NCBI GenBank assembly: GCA_964553325.1
Contig: CAZKKI010000014.1
Location: 8,812-72,811, forward strand
Reading direction: 5' to 3'
Origin: BMS3ABIN04 sp964553325
GTDB lineage: Bacteria > Bacteroidota > Ignavibacteria > Ignavibacteriales > Melioribacteraceae
Length of the DNA stretch: 64,000 nucleotides
The notes under the pieces: generated by a model
Database searches by the model: none
What the model saw: the letters and a program-made list of their open reading frames with translations, nothing else
Told to the model about the DNA's origin: nothing
Shown here: in pieces, positions 17,417 through 26,135 of the stretch
Numbering within the stretch: position 1 is the stretch's first letter
How the letters are laid out: each line of letters begins with the position of its first letter
Position numbers and translations under genes: made by a program

Positions 17417-19270
17417 TTACGCTTTGTAAATAAGATTGGCTTCGTCGTCGTAAATTTCATCTACGGTAATTTTTTTTCTAACGGAATTGCACAAGAATAT
17501 TTCATCGGCGGTTTTCAAATCCTTAATAGTCAAAACCTTTTCTTGCGCGCTTGTTGTTTTCAACAAATGGTTTCTGAAGCAACCGCTCAATAACGGTAAG
17601 TTGTCCGGAGGAGTGAAATAATTTTCGTCCTTCTTAATAAAAACGTTCGATATTGCGCCCTCGAGCAATTTATTATTGCCGTCGAAAAAAATCACTTCTG
17701 CAAAACCTTTTTTCCGGGCAACCGCCAAATCCGTTTCCCAAGGTCTGTATGTAGTTTTATGAAAATAAAATTTTTCGTCGACCGCGGGTTTGCGCGGCGC
17801 CAACAGTACTTTTATATGTTTGCGGTCTTCTTTTAACTCTTCCGCCGCAATTTTTACGTTTCCCCATTTGGTAAGAGTCAAACGGATTTTAAACTTTTTG
17901 CGGTTCTCTAATTTTGCCGAAATATTTTCCAACGATTCCACCAATTTACTTTCATCGTAGTGAAACAAAAAATAACCGGCGGATTCTTTTAATCTGTTAA
18001 GATGCTCGTCAAGTAAAAAAAATTTTCCGTCTTCAAACAAAATGGTTTCGAGCAGTTCAAAATAGTTTGCGGACTGCGTTAAAAAATTACCTTTTAATAA
18101 AACCTCGTCGAATTCGTTTTCGGGTGCGCTATCCCAAACGATTCCGCTGCCCAATCCGAATTCCGCTTTCCCGTTTTTCTTTTCGAGCGTTAAAGTTCTT
18201 ATTGCAACATTGAAAACGGCTTTTTTGTTTGTTAAAAGTCCGATTGTTCCGGTGTAAATTCCTCTCGGTTCTTTTTCCAAACGATTAATAATCTCCATCG
18301 TTTTAATTTTGGGCGCGCCGGTAATCGAACCGCACGGGAAAAGATTTTTAATGATTTCACTCGTTTTGTTCTTTTGCAGCTTGCCCGTAACGGTTGAAGT
18401 CAATTGAAACAACGTTTCGTATTTTTCAACTTCGAAAAGTTTCGGAACATCAACCGAACCGATTTTCGAAATTTTCCCGATATCATTTCGAAGCAAATCG
18501 ACAATCATCACGTTTTCCGCCAAATTTTTTTCATCCTTCAAAAGCGTTCGAATTATCGATTCGTCTTCAGTCCGGCTTTTCCCCCTTTTCGCAGTACCTT
18601 TCATCGGTTTACTTTTCACGGTTTCAAAATCGGTTTCGAAAAACAATTCGGGCGAAAACGAAAGAATATAATGCTCGTCCGTATTTAAGAAAGCAGTGTA
18701 AGCCGAAGACTGATTAAATATTCCTTTCAGAAAAAGTGGCTTTAAGTCGTGTTTCTTCAAATTAAACTTAAGTTTTGCGGTATAATTGATTTGATAACAA
18801 TCCCCTTCCGAAATATGTTTTTTTATTTCACTTATTGCGTCGATATAATCCGTTTTCGTACAATTGAGTTTAATATTTTCATACTTAAATTGGTTAAATA
18901 AATATTTTTCAATATCTATGTGATCAATATCGTCGGAATTTACAACTTCCACATTACGTTTGTCATAAAACACGAACTGCAATGCGGCTTCGCTTTTTAT
19001 TTTGCGGAACCGTTTTTGTACATTTTTGTTTTGCAGAAAATAACCTGCTTCGTATGGAATTAACGCTATTCCCATTATGTTTTCGTTTTGTAACAAATTG
19101 TCGGCTTCTTTCAAAACATCATCGATCTCGCGCCGGTTTTCCGCCCTTAAAACGATCTCCGGATATTTCAAAAAATACGATACCGGATTCCGATAAATAA
19201 CGGGAGTGTAGAAAAATGCCGAGTTGTTATTTTCCGTAACAAAGTCAAGTATGTCGGTCAGCTTTATCAT
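17417..19270 (-). CDS. Aminodeoxychorismate synthase component I fused to aminodeoxychorismate lyase
   Basis: Bifunctional PabB-PabC protein of 617 residues for 4-aminobenzoate, the folate precursor. The PabB half (about 1-400) carries GDCYQINYTAKL, KPMKGTAKRG with Lys224, and CGSITGAPKIKTMEII. Lysine in the PxKGT motif marks aminodeoxychorismate synthase; anthranilate synthase has alanine there. From about 405 comes a class IV aminotransferase (PLP) domain: LLDEHLNRLKESA, FFDGNNKLLEGAISNVFI and LLSGCFRNHLL, which is the PabC lyase. Its start overlaps the pabA stop by four bases (ATGA), giving translational coupling. Confidence 0.93.
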   Translation of the reverse strand: MIKLTDILDFVTENNNSAFFYTPVIYRNPVSYFLKYPEIVLRAENRREIDDVLKEADNLLQNENIMGIALIPYEAGYFLQNKNVQKRFRKIKSEAALQFVFYDKRNVEVVNSDDIDHIDIEKYLFNQFKYENIKLNCTKTDYIDAISEIKKHISEGDCYQINYTAKLKFNLKKHDLKPLFLKGIFNQSSAYTAFLNTDEHYILSFSPELFFETDFETVKSKPMKGTAKRGKSRTEDESIIRTLLKDEKNLAENVMIVDLLRNDIGKISKIGSVDVPKLFEVEKYETLFQLTSTVTGKLQKNKTSEIIKNLFPCGSITGAPKIKTMEIINRLEKEPRGIYTGTIGLLTNKKAVFNVAIRTLTLEKKNGKAEFGLGSGIVWDSAPENEFDEVLLKGNFLTQSANYFELLETILFEDGKFFLLDEHLNRLKESAGYFLFHYDESKLVESLENISAKLENRKKFKIRLTLTKWGNVKIAAEELKEDRKHIKVLLAPRKPAVDEKFYFHKTTYRPWETDLAVARKKGFAEVIFFDGNNKLLEGAISNVFIKKDENYFTPPDNLPLLSGCFRNHLLKTTSAQEKVLTIKDLKTADEIFLCNSVRKKITVDEIYDDEANLIYKA

Positions 19271-19836
19271 TTTTTATAAATCCAATTTTCGATCATTCTG
19301 TATCCGCATTCGGTCAGAATTGATTCCGGATGAAATTGCACTCCTTCGAGGTCAAAAGTTTTATGTTGAATTCCCATCACCTTATTGTTTTCCGAACGGG
19401 CTGAAATTATGAAATCGGGACTAATAGTTTCTTCATCGACGATCAACGAATGGTACAAACCTACTTTCACATTTTGAGGCAACGAAGAATAAATACGGGA
19501 ATTGTTATGGGTAATGGTTACCGATTTTCCGTGTACGGGATTTTCGCTTTTGATTATCCTCGCTCCGAAAACCCGAGCAATTACCTGGTGCCCGAGACAA
19601 ACACCTAAAATGGGAATTTCCTCTTTAAACCGGGAAACAACATCCAACGAAATTCCGGCATCCAACGGTGTACCGGGTCCGGGTGAAATCACAATTTTGT
19701 CGGGAGCCATTTTCTCAATTTGCTCGATTGTAAGCGCATCGTTTTGATGTACGCTTACGTTGTGTTCAAAACTTTTAAGATATTGGTAAAGATTATATGT
19801 AAACGAATCGTAATTATCTACTAATAAAATTTTCAT
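19267..19836 (-). CDS. pabA: Aminodeoxychorismate/anthranilate synthase glutamine amidotransferase
   Basis: Class I glutamine amidotransferase, 189 residues, supplying ammonia to PabB. Triad residues are visible: nucleophile Cys in GVCLGHQVIA (about residue 80), and His/Glu in GVQFHPESILTE near 168-172. Oxyanion region SPGPGTPLDAG is present. TrpG and PabA cannot be told apart by sequence alone, and one protein may serve both; coupling to pabBC argues for folate synthesis. Confidence 0.92.
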   Translation of the reverse strand: MKILLVDNYDSFTYNLYQYLKSFEHNVSVHQNDALTIEQIEKMAPDKIVISPGPGTPLDAGISLDVVSRFKEEIPILGVCLGHQVIARVFGARIIKSENPVHGKSVTITHNNSRIYSSLPQNVKVGLYHSLIVDEETISPDFIISARSENNKVMGIQHKTFDLEGVQFHPESILTECGYRMIENWIYKK

Positions 19837-19904
19837 GAGTTCTTGTTCCGTATAATTACGGCCGGTAATTTAGCGAATGCAAATTTAAGATTCCGGAAGC
19901 AAGA

Positions 19905-21050
19905 TTACAAACCGCCTAATTTTATTGCGGAATATCCGAATTTGTTGCGGATTTTGGTAATTGCGCCGAACATTTTTTGGCGGAGCGTATTTTTGTCCTC
20001 GAACAAAATCTGTTGTTCCGAAAATTCGCTAAAATTGGTGAGCCGTATTCCGATTAACCGGATACTTACACGCCGCGTAAAAGCTTTACGGAATAACTCC
20101 ACCGCCGTTTCGAAAATGATTTTATCGTCGTCCGTAGGTTTAACCGTTTTTTCTCTTGTAAGCGTAACAAAATCGGAGTACCGTAGTTTTATTCCGATTG
20201 TTGACGCTTGCCAATTTTTATCCCGTAAAAGTTGACAAACTTCGCCTGTAAGTTTGAAAAGGGTCTCTTCGATTTTCCCTTTGCTCGTTTCGTCTTTTCC
20301 GTAAGTTCTTTCTTTTGAAATGCTTTTTCTTTTTTGCGGCGGCGAAAGATATTCCGTTCCTTCGCCGTTTGCTTTCCGCCACAATGCGATTCCGTATTTA
20401 CCGAAAGCCGCTCCGAAGTAATCCTCCGGCATTTTGGCAACATCGCCCACAGTGTAAATTCCCCTTTCACGCAAGGCTTTCAGCATTACTTTTCCAACGC
20501 CCGGGATCACTTCAACGGGCAATGGTGCAAGGAAATCTTTTTCCATACCCGGCATTACATAAGTGATTCCTTTCGGCTTTGCATATTCCGAACAAATTTT
20601 AGCGACGGTTTTATTGCTCCCTATTCCGATTGAGCAAGGCAACAAGAGTTTCCGCTCAATTTCCGCTTGTATTTTTTTCGCAAATGCAAACATCGAACCG
20701 TAAATACGCGTTGTTCCGGTAAAATCCATATAAAATTCGTCTATCGATGCTTGTTCTATTTGGGGTGCATATTGTTCGAGCAAATGTTCAACCGCCTTTG
20801 AAAAACGGACGTATTCCTTGTGGTGACCGTGTAAATAAATTCCGTGGGGACAAAGTTTGTAAGCCTGCTTAATCGGCATGGCGGAATGCAGTCCGTATTC
20901 CCGCGCTTCGTACGAGCACGCTGCAACCACTCCGCGCCCGCTTTGCGGATCGGCGCCCACAATTACGGGTTTCCCGTTCAGTTCCGGATCGAGTATCCGT
21001 TCGACCGACACGAAAAACGAATCAAGATCGAGATGAAATATCGTACGCAT
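19905..21050 (-). CDS. dinB: DNA polymerase IV, Y family
   Basis: Translesion polymerase of 381 residues. Catalytic motifs: FHLDLDSFFVSVE with the first metal aspartates (6-8), SYEAREYGLHSAMP (steric gate area), and QASIDEFYMDFTG with the second Asp-Glu pair (about 103-104). The helix-hairpin-helix PLPVEVIPGVGKVMLKAL and the little-finger domain up to RNKFGYSAIKLGG follow. Length and domain order are normal. Gene order in the minus run is SpoVG-like gene, dinB, pabA, pabBC, truncated polymerase, placing two polymerase genes in one putative transcription unit. Confidence 0.95.
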   Translation of the reverse strand: MRTIFHLDLDSFFVSVERILDPELNGKPVIVGADPQSGRGVVAACSYEAREYGLHSAMPIKQAYKLCPHGIYLHGHHKEYVRFSKAVEHLLEQYAPQIEQASIDEFYMDFTGTTRIYGSMFAFAKKIQAEIERKLLLPCSIGIGSNKTVAKICSEYAKPKGITYVMPGMEKDFLAPLPVEVIPGVGKVMLKALRERGIYTVGDVAKMPEDYFGAAFGKYGIALWRKANGEGTEYLSPPQKRKSISKERTYGKDETSKGKIEETLFKLTGEVCQLLRDKNWQASTIGIKLRYSDFVTLTREKTVKPTDDDKIIFETAVELFRKAFTRRVSIRLIGIRLTNFSEFSEQQILFEDKNTLRQKMFGAITKIRNKFGYSAIKLGGL

Positions 21051-21228
21051 TGCAGTCCGTTAAAAATTACTCAGGTTAGCAAGTATTCCTTGTGTTTTTT
21101 ACTAAATACATCAAATTAACAATTGCGTTAATTATCTGTACTTATTAAATGATCACTAAAAAAACAAAACCGGCGCTTTGCTTTCGCGTAAAATAATACG
21201 GTATGCTTTCGATATTCATTTTTTAGTA

Positions 21229-21410
21229 ATGAGAGGAGTTGCCCTGCCTTCCGAAAAAGACCGTTTAGAAAAACATTGAACATTATAGAAAATTTTAATT
21301 CCCGAGATTTCAAAGTAACGTTAGGTTCGCTTTTGGAAAGCAAAGAAAGAGAATTTTACGTCCGGAATAAATTTTCCCTCTTAAAAGAAGAGCTGTTAAA
21401 AAATAAATGA
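21229..21410 (+). pseudogene. Possible small ORF or frameshifted remnant
   Basis: In the 416 bases between dinB and the SpoVG-like gene the plus strand has an ATG at 21229 reading MRGVALPSEKDRLEKH then stop; shifting frame by one base, reading continues without a stop from a TTG at 21276 to the TGA at 21408-21410, giving 44 residues (ends KFSLLKEELLKNK). The joined product would be a charged helical protein. No match is recognised and chance is possible. Bases 21429-21458 also hold an imperfect hairpin (GGCG...CGCC with TTTTCG/CGAAAA) that may end the SpoVG-like transcript; nothing else was seen here. Confidence 0.22.
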
Positions 21411-21466
21411 AATTAAATGGCTCCAAGCGGCGTTTTTTCGTAACGAAAAGAACACCGCCTGTAACT

Positions 21467-21724
21467 TTATGCGGTTTGAGCACTAAGCGAGTTATATTTT
21501 TCAAGCGCAATTTCGTTGAGTTTCGTCCTCACTTCCTTGGGCAATAATACTTTGTCGTAATATTTGTCATCCTTCCCCTTCTCGCTCGGCACGCTTACAA
21601 ACAGTCCGTTCGGACCTTCAACCAAAGTAAATCCTTTGATTATTATCCCTTCTTCGGTTTCGAGATCGAAGAAAGCTTTGGTTTTCGATTCTCCCTCGTA
21701 CGGGTTCATTCTGGAAATTTTCAT
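21467..21724 (-). CDS. SpoVG-like protein
   Basis: An 85-residue protein resembling the SpoVG family, small nucleic-acid-binding regulators. The pattern is KISRMNPYEGESKTKAFFDLE, IIIKGFTLVEGPNGLFVSVPS, then a charged loop and KEVRTKLNEIALEKY; the NGLFVSVPS block corresponds to the NGLFVAMPS core of SpoVG. The start is the ATG at 21724, preceded by a perfect GGAGG six bases away; a longer reading frame upstream lacks such a site. It precedes dinB in the same direction but 416 bases away, so co-transcription is uncertain. Confidence 0.78.
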   Translation of the reverse strand: MKISRMNPYEGESKTKAFFDLETEEGIIIKGFTLVEGPNGLFVSVPSEKGKDDKYYDKVLLPKEVRTKLNEIALEKYNSLSAQTA

Positions 21725-21800
21725 GGGCAACCTCCGTTTAATTAGTTTATGGATAAAACCGGCATTAGAGAAAATCATTTAATCTTACTACATCATTACT

Positions 21801-21812
21801 GCATTTGTATAT
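21801..21812 (-). promoter_or_regulatory. Candidate half-site of the lexA palindrome upstream of the SpoVG-like gene
   Basis: Minus strand ATACAAATGC shares nine bases (ATACAAATG) with the palindrome upstream of lexA, but only one half is well kept. It lies 77 bases upstream of the SpoVG-like start, within the 283-base gap 21725-22007, in which I saw no gene or terminator. The same nine-mer also occurs inside a coding sequence near 4523, so chance is possible. Confidence 0.2.
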
Positions 21813-22007
21813 GTTATAATGATAATAAGTTCGGCTGTATTAAGTTATTCTTTTAAAATACTGGTTGTTAAACATTAATTTATAAAATTGATTTTAAATA
21901 TGAAAGGATTTTTTACGAACGGCTATTTTTTTGATCGTGCATGAAAATATTATTATAAAACGTTACCAAGCGGCAAAAGTACTTACAACAATCGTTAAGG
22001 TCTTCCG

Positions 22008-22880
22008 TCATTTCAACAGAAATTCTTTCAATCTCGGATAAGCATGAATGATTGTGCCGGGCATTTTAATTTTCACCCGGTCTTTTAAGTAGTGCATTAA
22101 CTCAAATGCGTTTGCTACGGCGTCGCCGTGAGGATGGTTATTCATAATTACGAACACTTTTTTAACTTCATCGAAAAACTCTTTCAACTTTTCACTTATT
22201 TCTATCAGTTCGCCGGGCGAATAAAGATAATCGTACCGTGCACTGCGTTCTTCGTAAGTTTGTTTTTTTCCGAAATTCGCGAGCGATTTTTTCCATGCAT
22301 CGGCATTTCTTCCGTGAAAGCGCGCGTAAATCATTCCGTTTCCCGCTTTGGGGTTAAAGGTTATCGCTTCACCTATCCGCGGCTGATCTATTGTACAAAA
22401 TGTTATCGTTTTTGCTCTTTTGTTCTGCCACGATTTATGCCGCACTTCGACGAACTTATCGTATTCTTCGAAAATATTTACAAGATTTTTAAGATAATCC
22501 AAGTTCGCTTCGTTAAAATCGAACGAATACGGAAATTGCATTAACACCCCGCCGAGCTTTTCCGCATTTTTCAGAATGTCGAGATTCCGTTTTACCGTTT
22601 CTATTTGCTCTTTTCCGTATTGTTTTCTGTGAGTAAAGTCCATATGTAATTTTACGGTGAACAGAAAATCTTCTGATTCTTCCGTTTGTCTTAACCAACT
22701 TTCAACAACCCGCGGCGCAAGATACGTGTAGTACGACGAGTTTACTTCAACAACGTTAAAATACCTGGCGTAAAATTTCAGCCAACTCATCTCTTTCGAT
22801 TGCGAAGCGGGATAAAATCTTCCCACCCAATCTTCGTAAGACCAACCGGCGGTTCCTATGTAAAGTTTTGGTGTTTTCAT
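22008..22880 (-). CDS. DUF72 domain protein
   Basis: A 290-residue TIM-barrel-like protein of the widespread DUF72 (YecE) family, function unknown. Markers: LYIGTAGWSYEDWVGRFYP at the start, FNVVEVNSSYYTY, FLFTVKLHMDFTH, GGVLMQFPYSF, KFVEVRHKSW, and YARFHGRN, with FVIMNNHPHGDAVANA near the end, all in the expected order. The start is the ATG at 22880 because the family begins just before YIGT; the frame extends further upstream without support. Stands alone between the SpoVG-like gene and sthA. Confidence 0.88.
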   Translation of the reverse strand: MKTPKLYIGTAGWSYEDWVGRFYPASQSKEMSWLKFYARYFNVVEVNSSYYTYLAPRVVESWLRQTEESEDFLFTVKLHMDFTHRKQYGKEQIETVKRNLDILKNAEKLGGVLMQFPYSFDFNEANLDYLKNLVNIFEEYDKFVEVRHKSWQNKRAKTITFCTIDQPRIGEAITFNPKAGNGMIYARFHGRNADAWKKSLANFGKKQTYEERSARYDYLYSPGELIEISEKLKEFFDEVKKVFVIMNNHPHGDAVANAFELMHYLKDRVKIKMPGTIIHAYPRLKEFLLK

Positions 22881-23033
22881 AAAAAGAAACGGGACGCGAA
22901 AAAAAGAGTTTTCACCATACGAAATTTGCAACTGTTAAATTGATCGTGAATTCGTTGCGTACAGATACTCTATATTGTGCAATCATTCCAAGCGATAATT
23001 CCATACTACGATGCGATTACTTACGGAGAACGG

Positions 23034-24407
23034 TTACACCTCCACCCTGTTCAATCCGTTCAGAGCCGCAACGCGGTAAGCTTCGGCCATTGTGGGATAA
23101 TTAAACGTTGTGTTTACAAAATACATCAGATTGTTCCCGCCGTTTTTTTGCGACATAATCGCTTGTCCGATATGAATAATTTCCGAAGCTCCGTAACCGA
23201 AACAGTGAATACCTAAAATCTCAAGCGTTTCGCGATGGAAAAGAATTTTCAACACACCGGTTGTATGTCCGGTAATTTGCGCACGCGCCAAATGTTTGAA
23301 AAACGATCTTCCGACTTCGTAAGGTATTCTTTTTTCGGTCAGTTCCCTTTCGGTTAAACCGACCGAACTTATTTCCGGCAAAGTATAAATTCCGGTAGGG
23401 ATATATTCAACCAGATGATATTCCGATTTTCCCGTAACGATGTGCGAAGCGGCAAAGCGCCCTTGATCGTACGAAGCGCTTGCCAAACTGGGAAAGCCCA
23501 CAACATCGCCGACCGCATAAATATGCGGAACAGCCGTCTGGTGATTTTCGTTCACCTCAATCGATCCCTTATAATTGATTTCGATCCCCAGTTCTTCCAA
23601 TCCCATATTTTGCGAATTTCCCGTTCGTCCTTGCGCCCAGAACAAATATTCCGTACGTATTTTTTTATTCGATTTCAGATAAAGTGTTACGCCGTCGTCG
23701 TCGGGAACAACTTTCTCATATTCTTCGTTATGACGAATCAGAACTCCGTTTTCCCGCAAGTGGTAAGCCAGCGCATCGATAATTTCATCGTCTAAAAACG
23801 TGAGGAGACGCGACCGCGAATTGATAAGATTAACTTTCGTTTTCAATCCTCTGAAAATAGAAGCATATTCGCATCCGATGACTCCGGCACCGTAAATCGT
23901 AATTGAACGCGGATGGGCATCCAAATCCAATACAGTATCGCTATCCAAAATACGCGGGTGCGAAAAATCAACATCTTCCGGATGATACGGACGGGAACCC
24001 GTGGCTATCACAAAATAATCGGCTTGGTATTTTTCTTTATGCCCGTTCGATAACGTAACTTCGATGGTGTTTGCATCCAAAAACTTGGCGTGACCGTCAA
24101 GAATATCGACCCAATTGCGTTCGTAAAATCCGCGCCTCAATTTCATCTGTTGCTGAATAACGGACTCGGCTTCTTTCAACAAATCGGGATAATAAACATT
24201 ACCGGCATATCCTTTGGCTTCCAAAACTTGCGTTGCATGTCTGAGCGCCTTACTTGGTATTGTACCGCGATGGGTACAATTGCCCCCTACGTTTTTAAAA
24301 TAATCGCACATTGCAACTTTTTTGCCGGATTTTACGGCTTTCATTGCAGCGCCCTCTCCGCCGGGACCGCTTCCGATTACTATTACATCATATTTTTCTT
24401 TTATCAT
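23034..24407 (-). CDS. sthA: Soluble pyridine nucleotide transhydrogenase
   Basis: Flavoprotein moving hydride between NADPH and NAD+. The 457-residue chain has the FAD dinucleotide fold DVIVIGSGPGGEGAAMKA (6-23), GGNCTHRGTIPSKALRH (42-58), a second Rossmann fold SITIYGAGVIGCEYASIF, and AVGDVVGFPSLASASYDQG. It is related to dihydrolipoamide dehydrogenase, but the second redox-active Cys is replaced by Thr in GGNCTHRGT, which is the hallmark of SthA. C-terminal dimer domain present. A TATATTTG promoter box lies 34 bases upstream. Confidence 0.93.
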   Translation of the reverse strand: MIKEKYDVIVIGSGPGGEGAAMKAVKSGKKVAMCDYFKNVGGNCTHRGTIPSKALRHATQVLEAKGYAGNVYYPDLLKEAESVIQQQMKLRRGFYERNWVDILDGHAKFLDANTIEVTLSNGHKEKYQADYFVIATGSRPYHPEDVDFSHPRILDSDTVLDLDAHPRSITIYGAGVIGCEYASIFRGLKTKVNLINSRSRLLTFLDDEIIDALAYHLRENGVLIRHNEEYEKVVPDDDGVTLYLKSNKKIRTEYLFWAQGRTGNSQNMGLEELGIEINYKGSIEVNENHQTAVPHIYAVGDVVGFPSLASASYDQGRFAASHIVTGKSEYHLVEYIPTGIYTLPEISSVGLTERELTEKRIPYEVGRSFFKHLARAQITGHTTGVLKILFHRETLEILGIHCFGYGASEIIHIGQAIMSQKNGGNNLMYFVNTTFNYPTMAEAYRVAALNGLNRVEV

Positions 24408-24440
24408 TTTTCCTCTTTATTCAAAATTAAATTACGGATT

Positions 24441-24448
24441 CAAATATA
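24441..24448 (-). promoter_or_regulatory. -7 promoter box of sthA
   Basis: Minus-strand TATATTTG, exact TAnnTTTG, 34 bases before the sthA ATG, which leaves a short leader. No convincing -33 element. Confidence 0.5.
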
Positions 24449-24549
24449 AGGATATTCGGTATGATTAATTATTGGAATTTATTTTGATTTTGTTTTAAAT
24501 TAAAAAAATACAAGAATAGCGGATGCTTTACATCACACGGCACCGGAAT

Positions 24550-24969
24550 TTATTCCCCCGTTACGGTTACAACAATTCTTCTGGCTCCGCCGAAATCGCG
24601 ATGCTCGCAAAGATAAATACCTTGCCATGTACCGAGGTTTAATCGACCGTCTTTTACCGGTATTGTTAACGAAGCGCCCAGCAAAGAAGCTTTGATATGG
24701 GCGGGCATGTCGTCGGGTCCTTCAAGTGTGTGTTCGTAATACGGAGCATTTTCCGGTACCATTACATTGAAATGGTTTTCCATGTCGGTTCGCACGTCCG
24801 GCGAAACATTTTCGTTAATCGTAAGAGACGCCGATGTGTGTTTAATGAAAATGTTTACAAGGCCGGTTTTAATTTTCGAGATTTCCGGCACGGCGTTTAA
24901 TATTTCGTTCGTAATCAAATGAAATCCGCGAGGGCGCGCTTTCAAAGTTATTTCGGTTTGGTACGTCAT
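24550..24969 (-). CDS. YjbQ/UPF0047 family protein
   Basis: A 139-residue protein of the secondary thiamine-phosphate synthase (YjbQ) family. Motifs: GFHLITNEIL, GLVNIFIKHTSASLTINEN (about 37-55) with conserved His and Asn, HTLEGPDDMPAHIKASLLGASLTIPV with the conserved HxxGxxxxPAH pattern, and GTWQGIYLCEHRDFGGARRIVVTV. Weak thiamine phosphate synthase activity has been shown for E. coli YjbQ; the main role remains open. Monocistronic in appearance. Confidence 0.9.
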   Translation of the reverse strand: MTYQTEITLKARPRGFHLITNEILNAVPEISKIKTGLVNIFIKHTSASLTINENVSPDVRTDMENHFNVMVPENAPYYEHTLEGPDDMPAHIKASLLGASLTIPVKDGRLNLGTWQGIYLCEHRDFGGARRIVVTVTGE

Positions 24970-25087
24970 ACTTTAACTGTTCCCGCAACTAATTAACAAT
25001 AAAAAATAATAAAAACAAATCTCAAATTTCAATAGAGCACCGGTCAACTTTAAATTGATTTCGATTTTTTTTGAAAATTCCCATTTG

Positions 25088-25585
25088 TTAAAACATCTCC
25101 GTTTGTTTTTCTTCGCCGGAAAATTCTTTCTCGTGATTCAGCAACCATTGTTTTATATTCAATCCTCCTGCGTAACCGGTCAAACTGCCATCGGCTCCAA
25201 TTACACGGTGGCACGGAATAACAATTGCAATTTTATTTTTATTATTTGCTCCGCCCACGGCACGCACGGCTTTTTTGTTATTTATTTTTCCGGCAATTTC
25301 GCCGTAGGATGCCGTTTTACCGTACGGAATTTTCATCAACGCTTTCCATACTTTCTTTTGAAATTCCGTTCCTTCAAGTTCCAACGGAAGTTCAAATTTT
25401 TTTCTCTTTCCGGCAAAATATTCTTGCAATTGCTTTTTACACCGGCGGGTAATTGCATTGGGTTTTTCGGATTTTGCTTTTTCTCCTTTTCCTACAAAAT
25501 GTATAGACGTAACTGCTTTGTTATTGGCGGTTATTTTAATTTTACCGACAGGTGCTTCGTAATACATAATAAACCGCTCGCTCAT
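25088..25585 (-). CDS. Methylated-DNA-protein-cysteine S-methyltransferase
   Basis: Suicide DNA repair protein that removes methyl from O6-methylguanine. 165 residues, with the acceptor Cys in VIPCHRVIGADGSLTGYAGGL (about 128-148), the helix-turn-helix PYGKTASYGEIAGKI and the recognition ARAVGGANNKNK-type block. A GGAG ribosome site precedes the ATG at 25585. It belongs to a small DNA-repair neighbourhood with the ATL-like gene and lexA further upstream. Ogt-type length, lacking an Ada regulatory domain. Confidence 0.93.
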   Translation of the reverse strand: MSERFIMYYEAPVGKIKITANNKAVTSIHFVGKGEKAKSEKPNAITRRCKKQLQEYFAGKRKKFELPLELEGTEFQKKVWKALMKIPYGKTASYGEIAGKINNKKAVRAVGGANNKNKIAIVIPCHRVIGADGSLTGYAGGLNIKQWLLNHEKEFSGEEKQTEMF

Positions 25586-25639
25586 TTCTTGCTCCGTTTT
25601 ATATCGAATTTAAATTATAAAATATTTGAGAATCCGGTT

Positions 25640-26128
25640 TTATTTTTCTCCGGCAATCGACTTTCCGTATTTGAACAAATAATAATAACGGAAAACAAGG
25701 ATATAAACCACCAGAAAAAAATACATGTTGAGGATGGTTGCTTTGATAAATCCTATTCCGTAAATAAAAAGGAAAACAAAAAGCAAAAATATCACGTTGG
25801 CATATAAGGCAATAAAAAAGGATTTAAGTCGTATTAACATTACCGTTTCGTTTTCCACTTCTTCTTTTGAAAATGCGATAAAAACAAGTGAGAAAAGGAA
25901 AAGGATTCCTACTATTTCATCGGCAAAGTTATTTTGAATTACGGAGAAAGTTTTCGTTTCGAGATAAGAAGAGTAAATTGCAAACTCTTTAAATTCAAAT
26001 ATTTCCGGTTTAATCCCGTAACGAAACCTTACGGCGGCAAGGATAAGGGCGGGAAACATAAGGGCGTACCCGACAAGCTTAAACTTGCCGGGCAACAATA
26101 AATTTTCGTTTACAATCTTTTCTTCCAC
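25640..26128 (-). CDS. Four-helix membrane protein of unknown function
   Basis: 162 residues with four likely transmembrane segments (about 14-35, 68-87, 104-126, 130-150) and a charged tail. No motif is recognised. I use a GTG start at 26128, seven bases after the stop of the upstream lipoprotein gene, because the longer frame would overlap that gene by 140 bases. Its place right after the lipoprotein suggests that the two work together at the envelope. Confidence 0.6.
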   Translation of the reverse strand: MEEKIVNENLLLPGKFKLVGYALMFPALILAAVRFRYGIKPEIFEFKEFAIYSSYLETKTFSVIQNNFADEIVGILFLFSLVFIAFSKEEVENETVMLIRLKSFFIALYANVIFLLFVFLFIYGIGFIKATILNMYFFLVVYILVFRYYYLFKYGKSIAGEK

Positions 26129-26135
26129 GTTTCTT

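Noticed and set aside
25055..25807. A 250-residue plus-strand reading frame
   Set aside because: It is the reverse shadow of the methyltransferase and membrane-protein genes; low-complexity Phe-rich text and no ribosome site.
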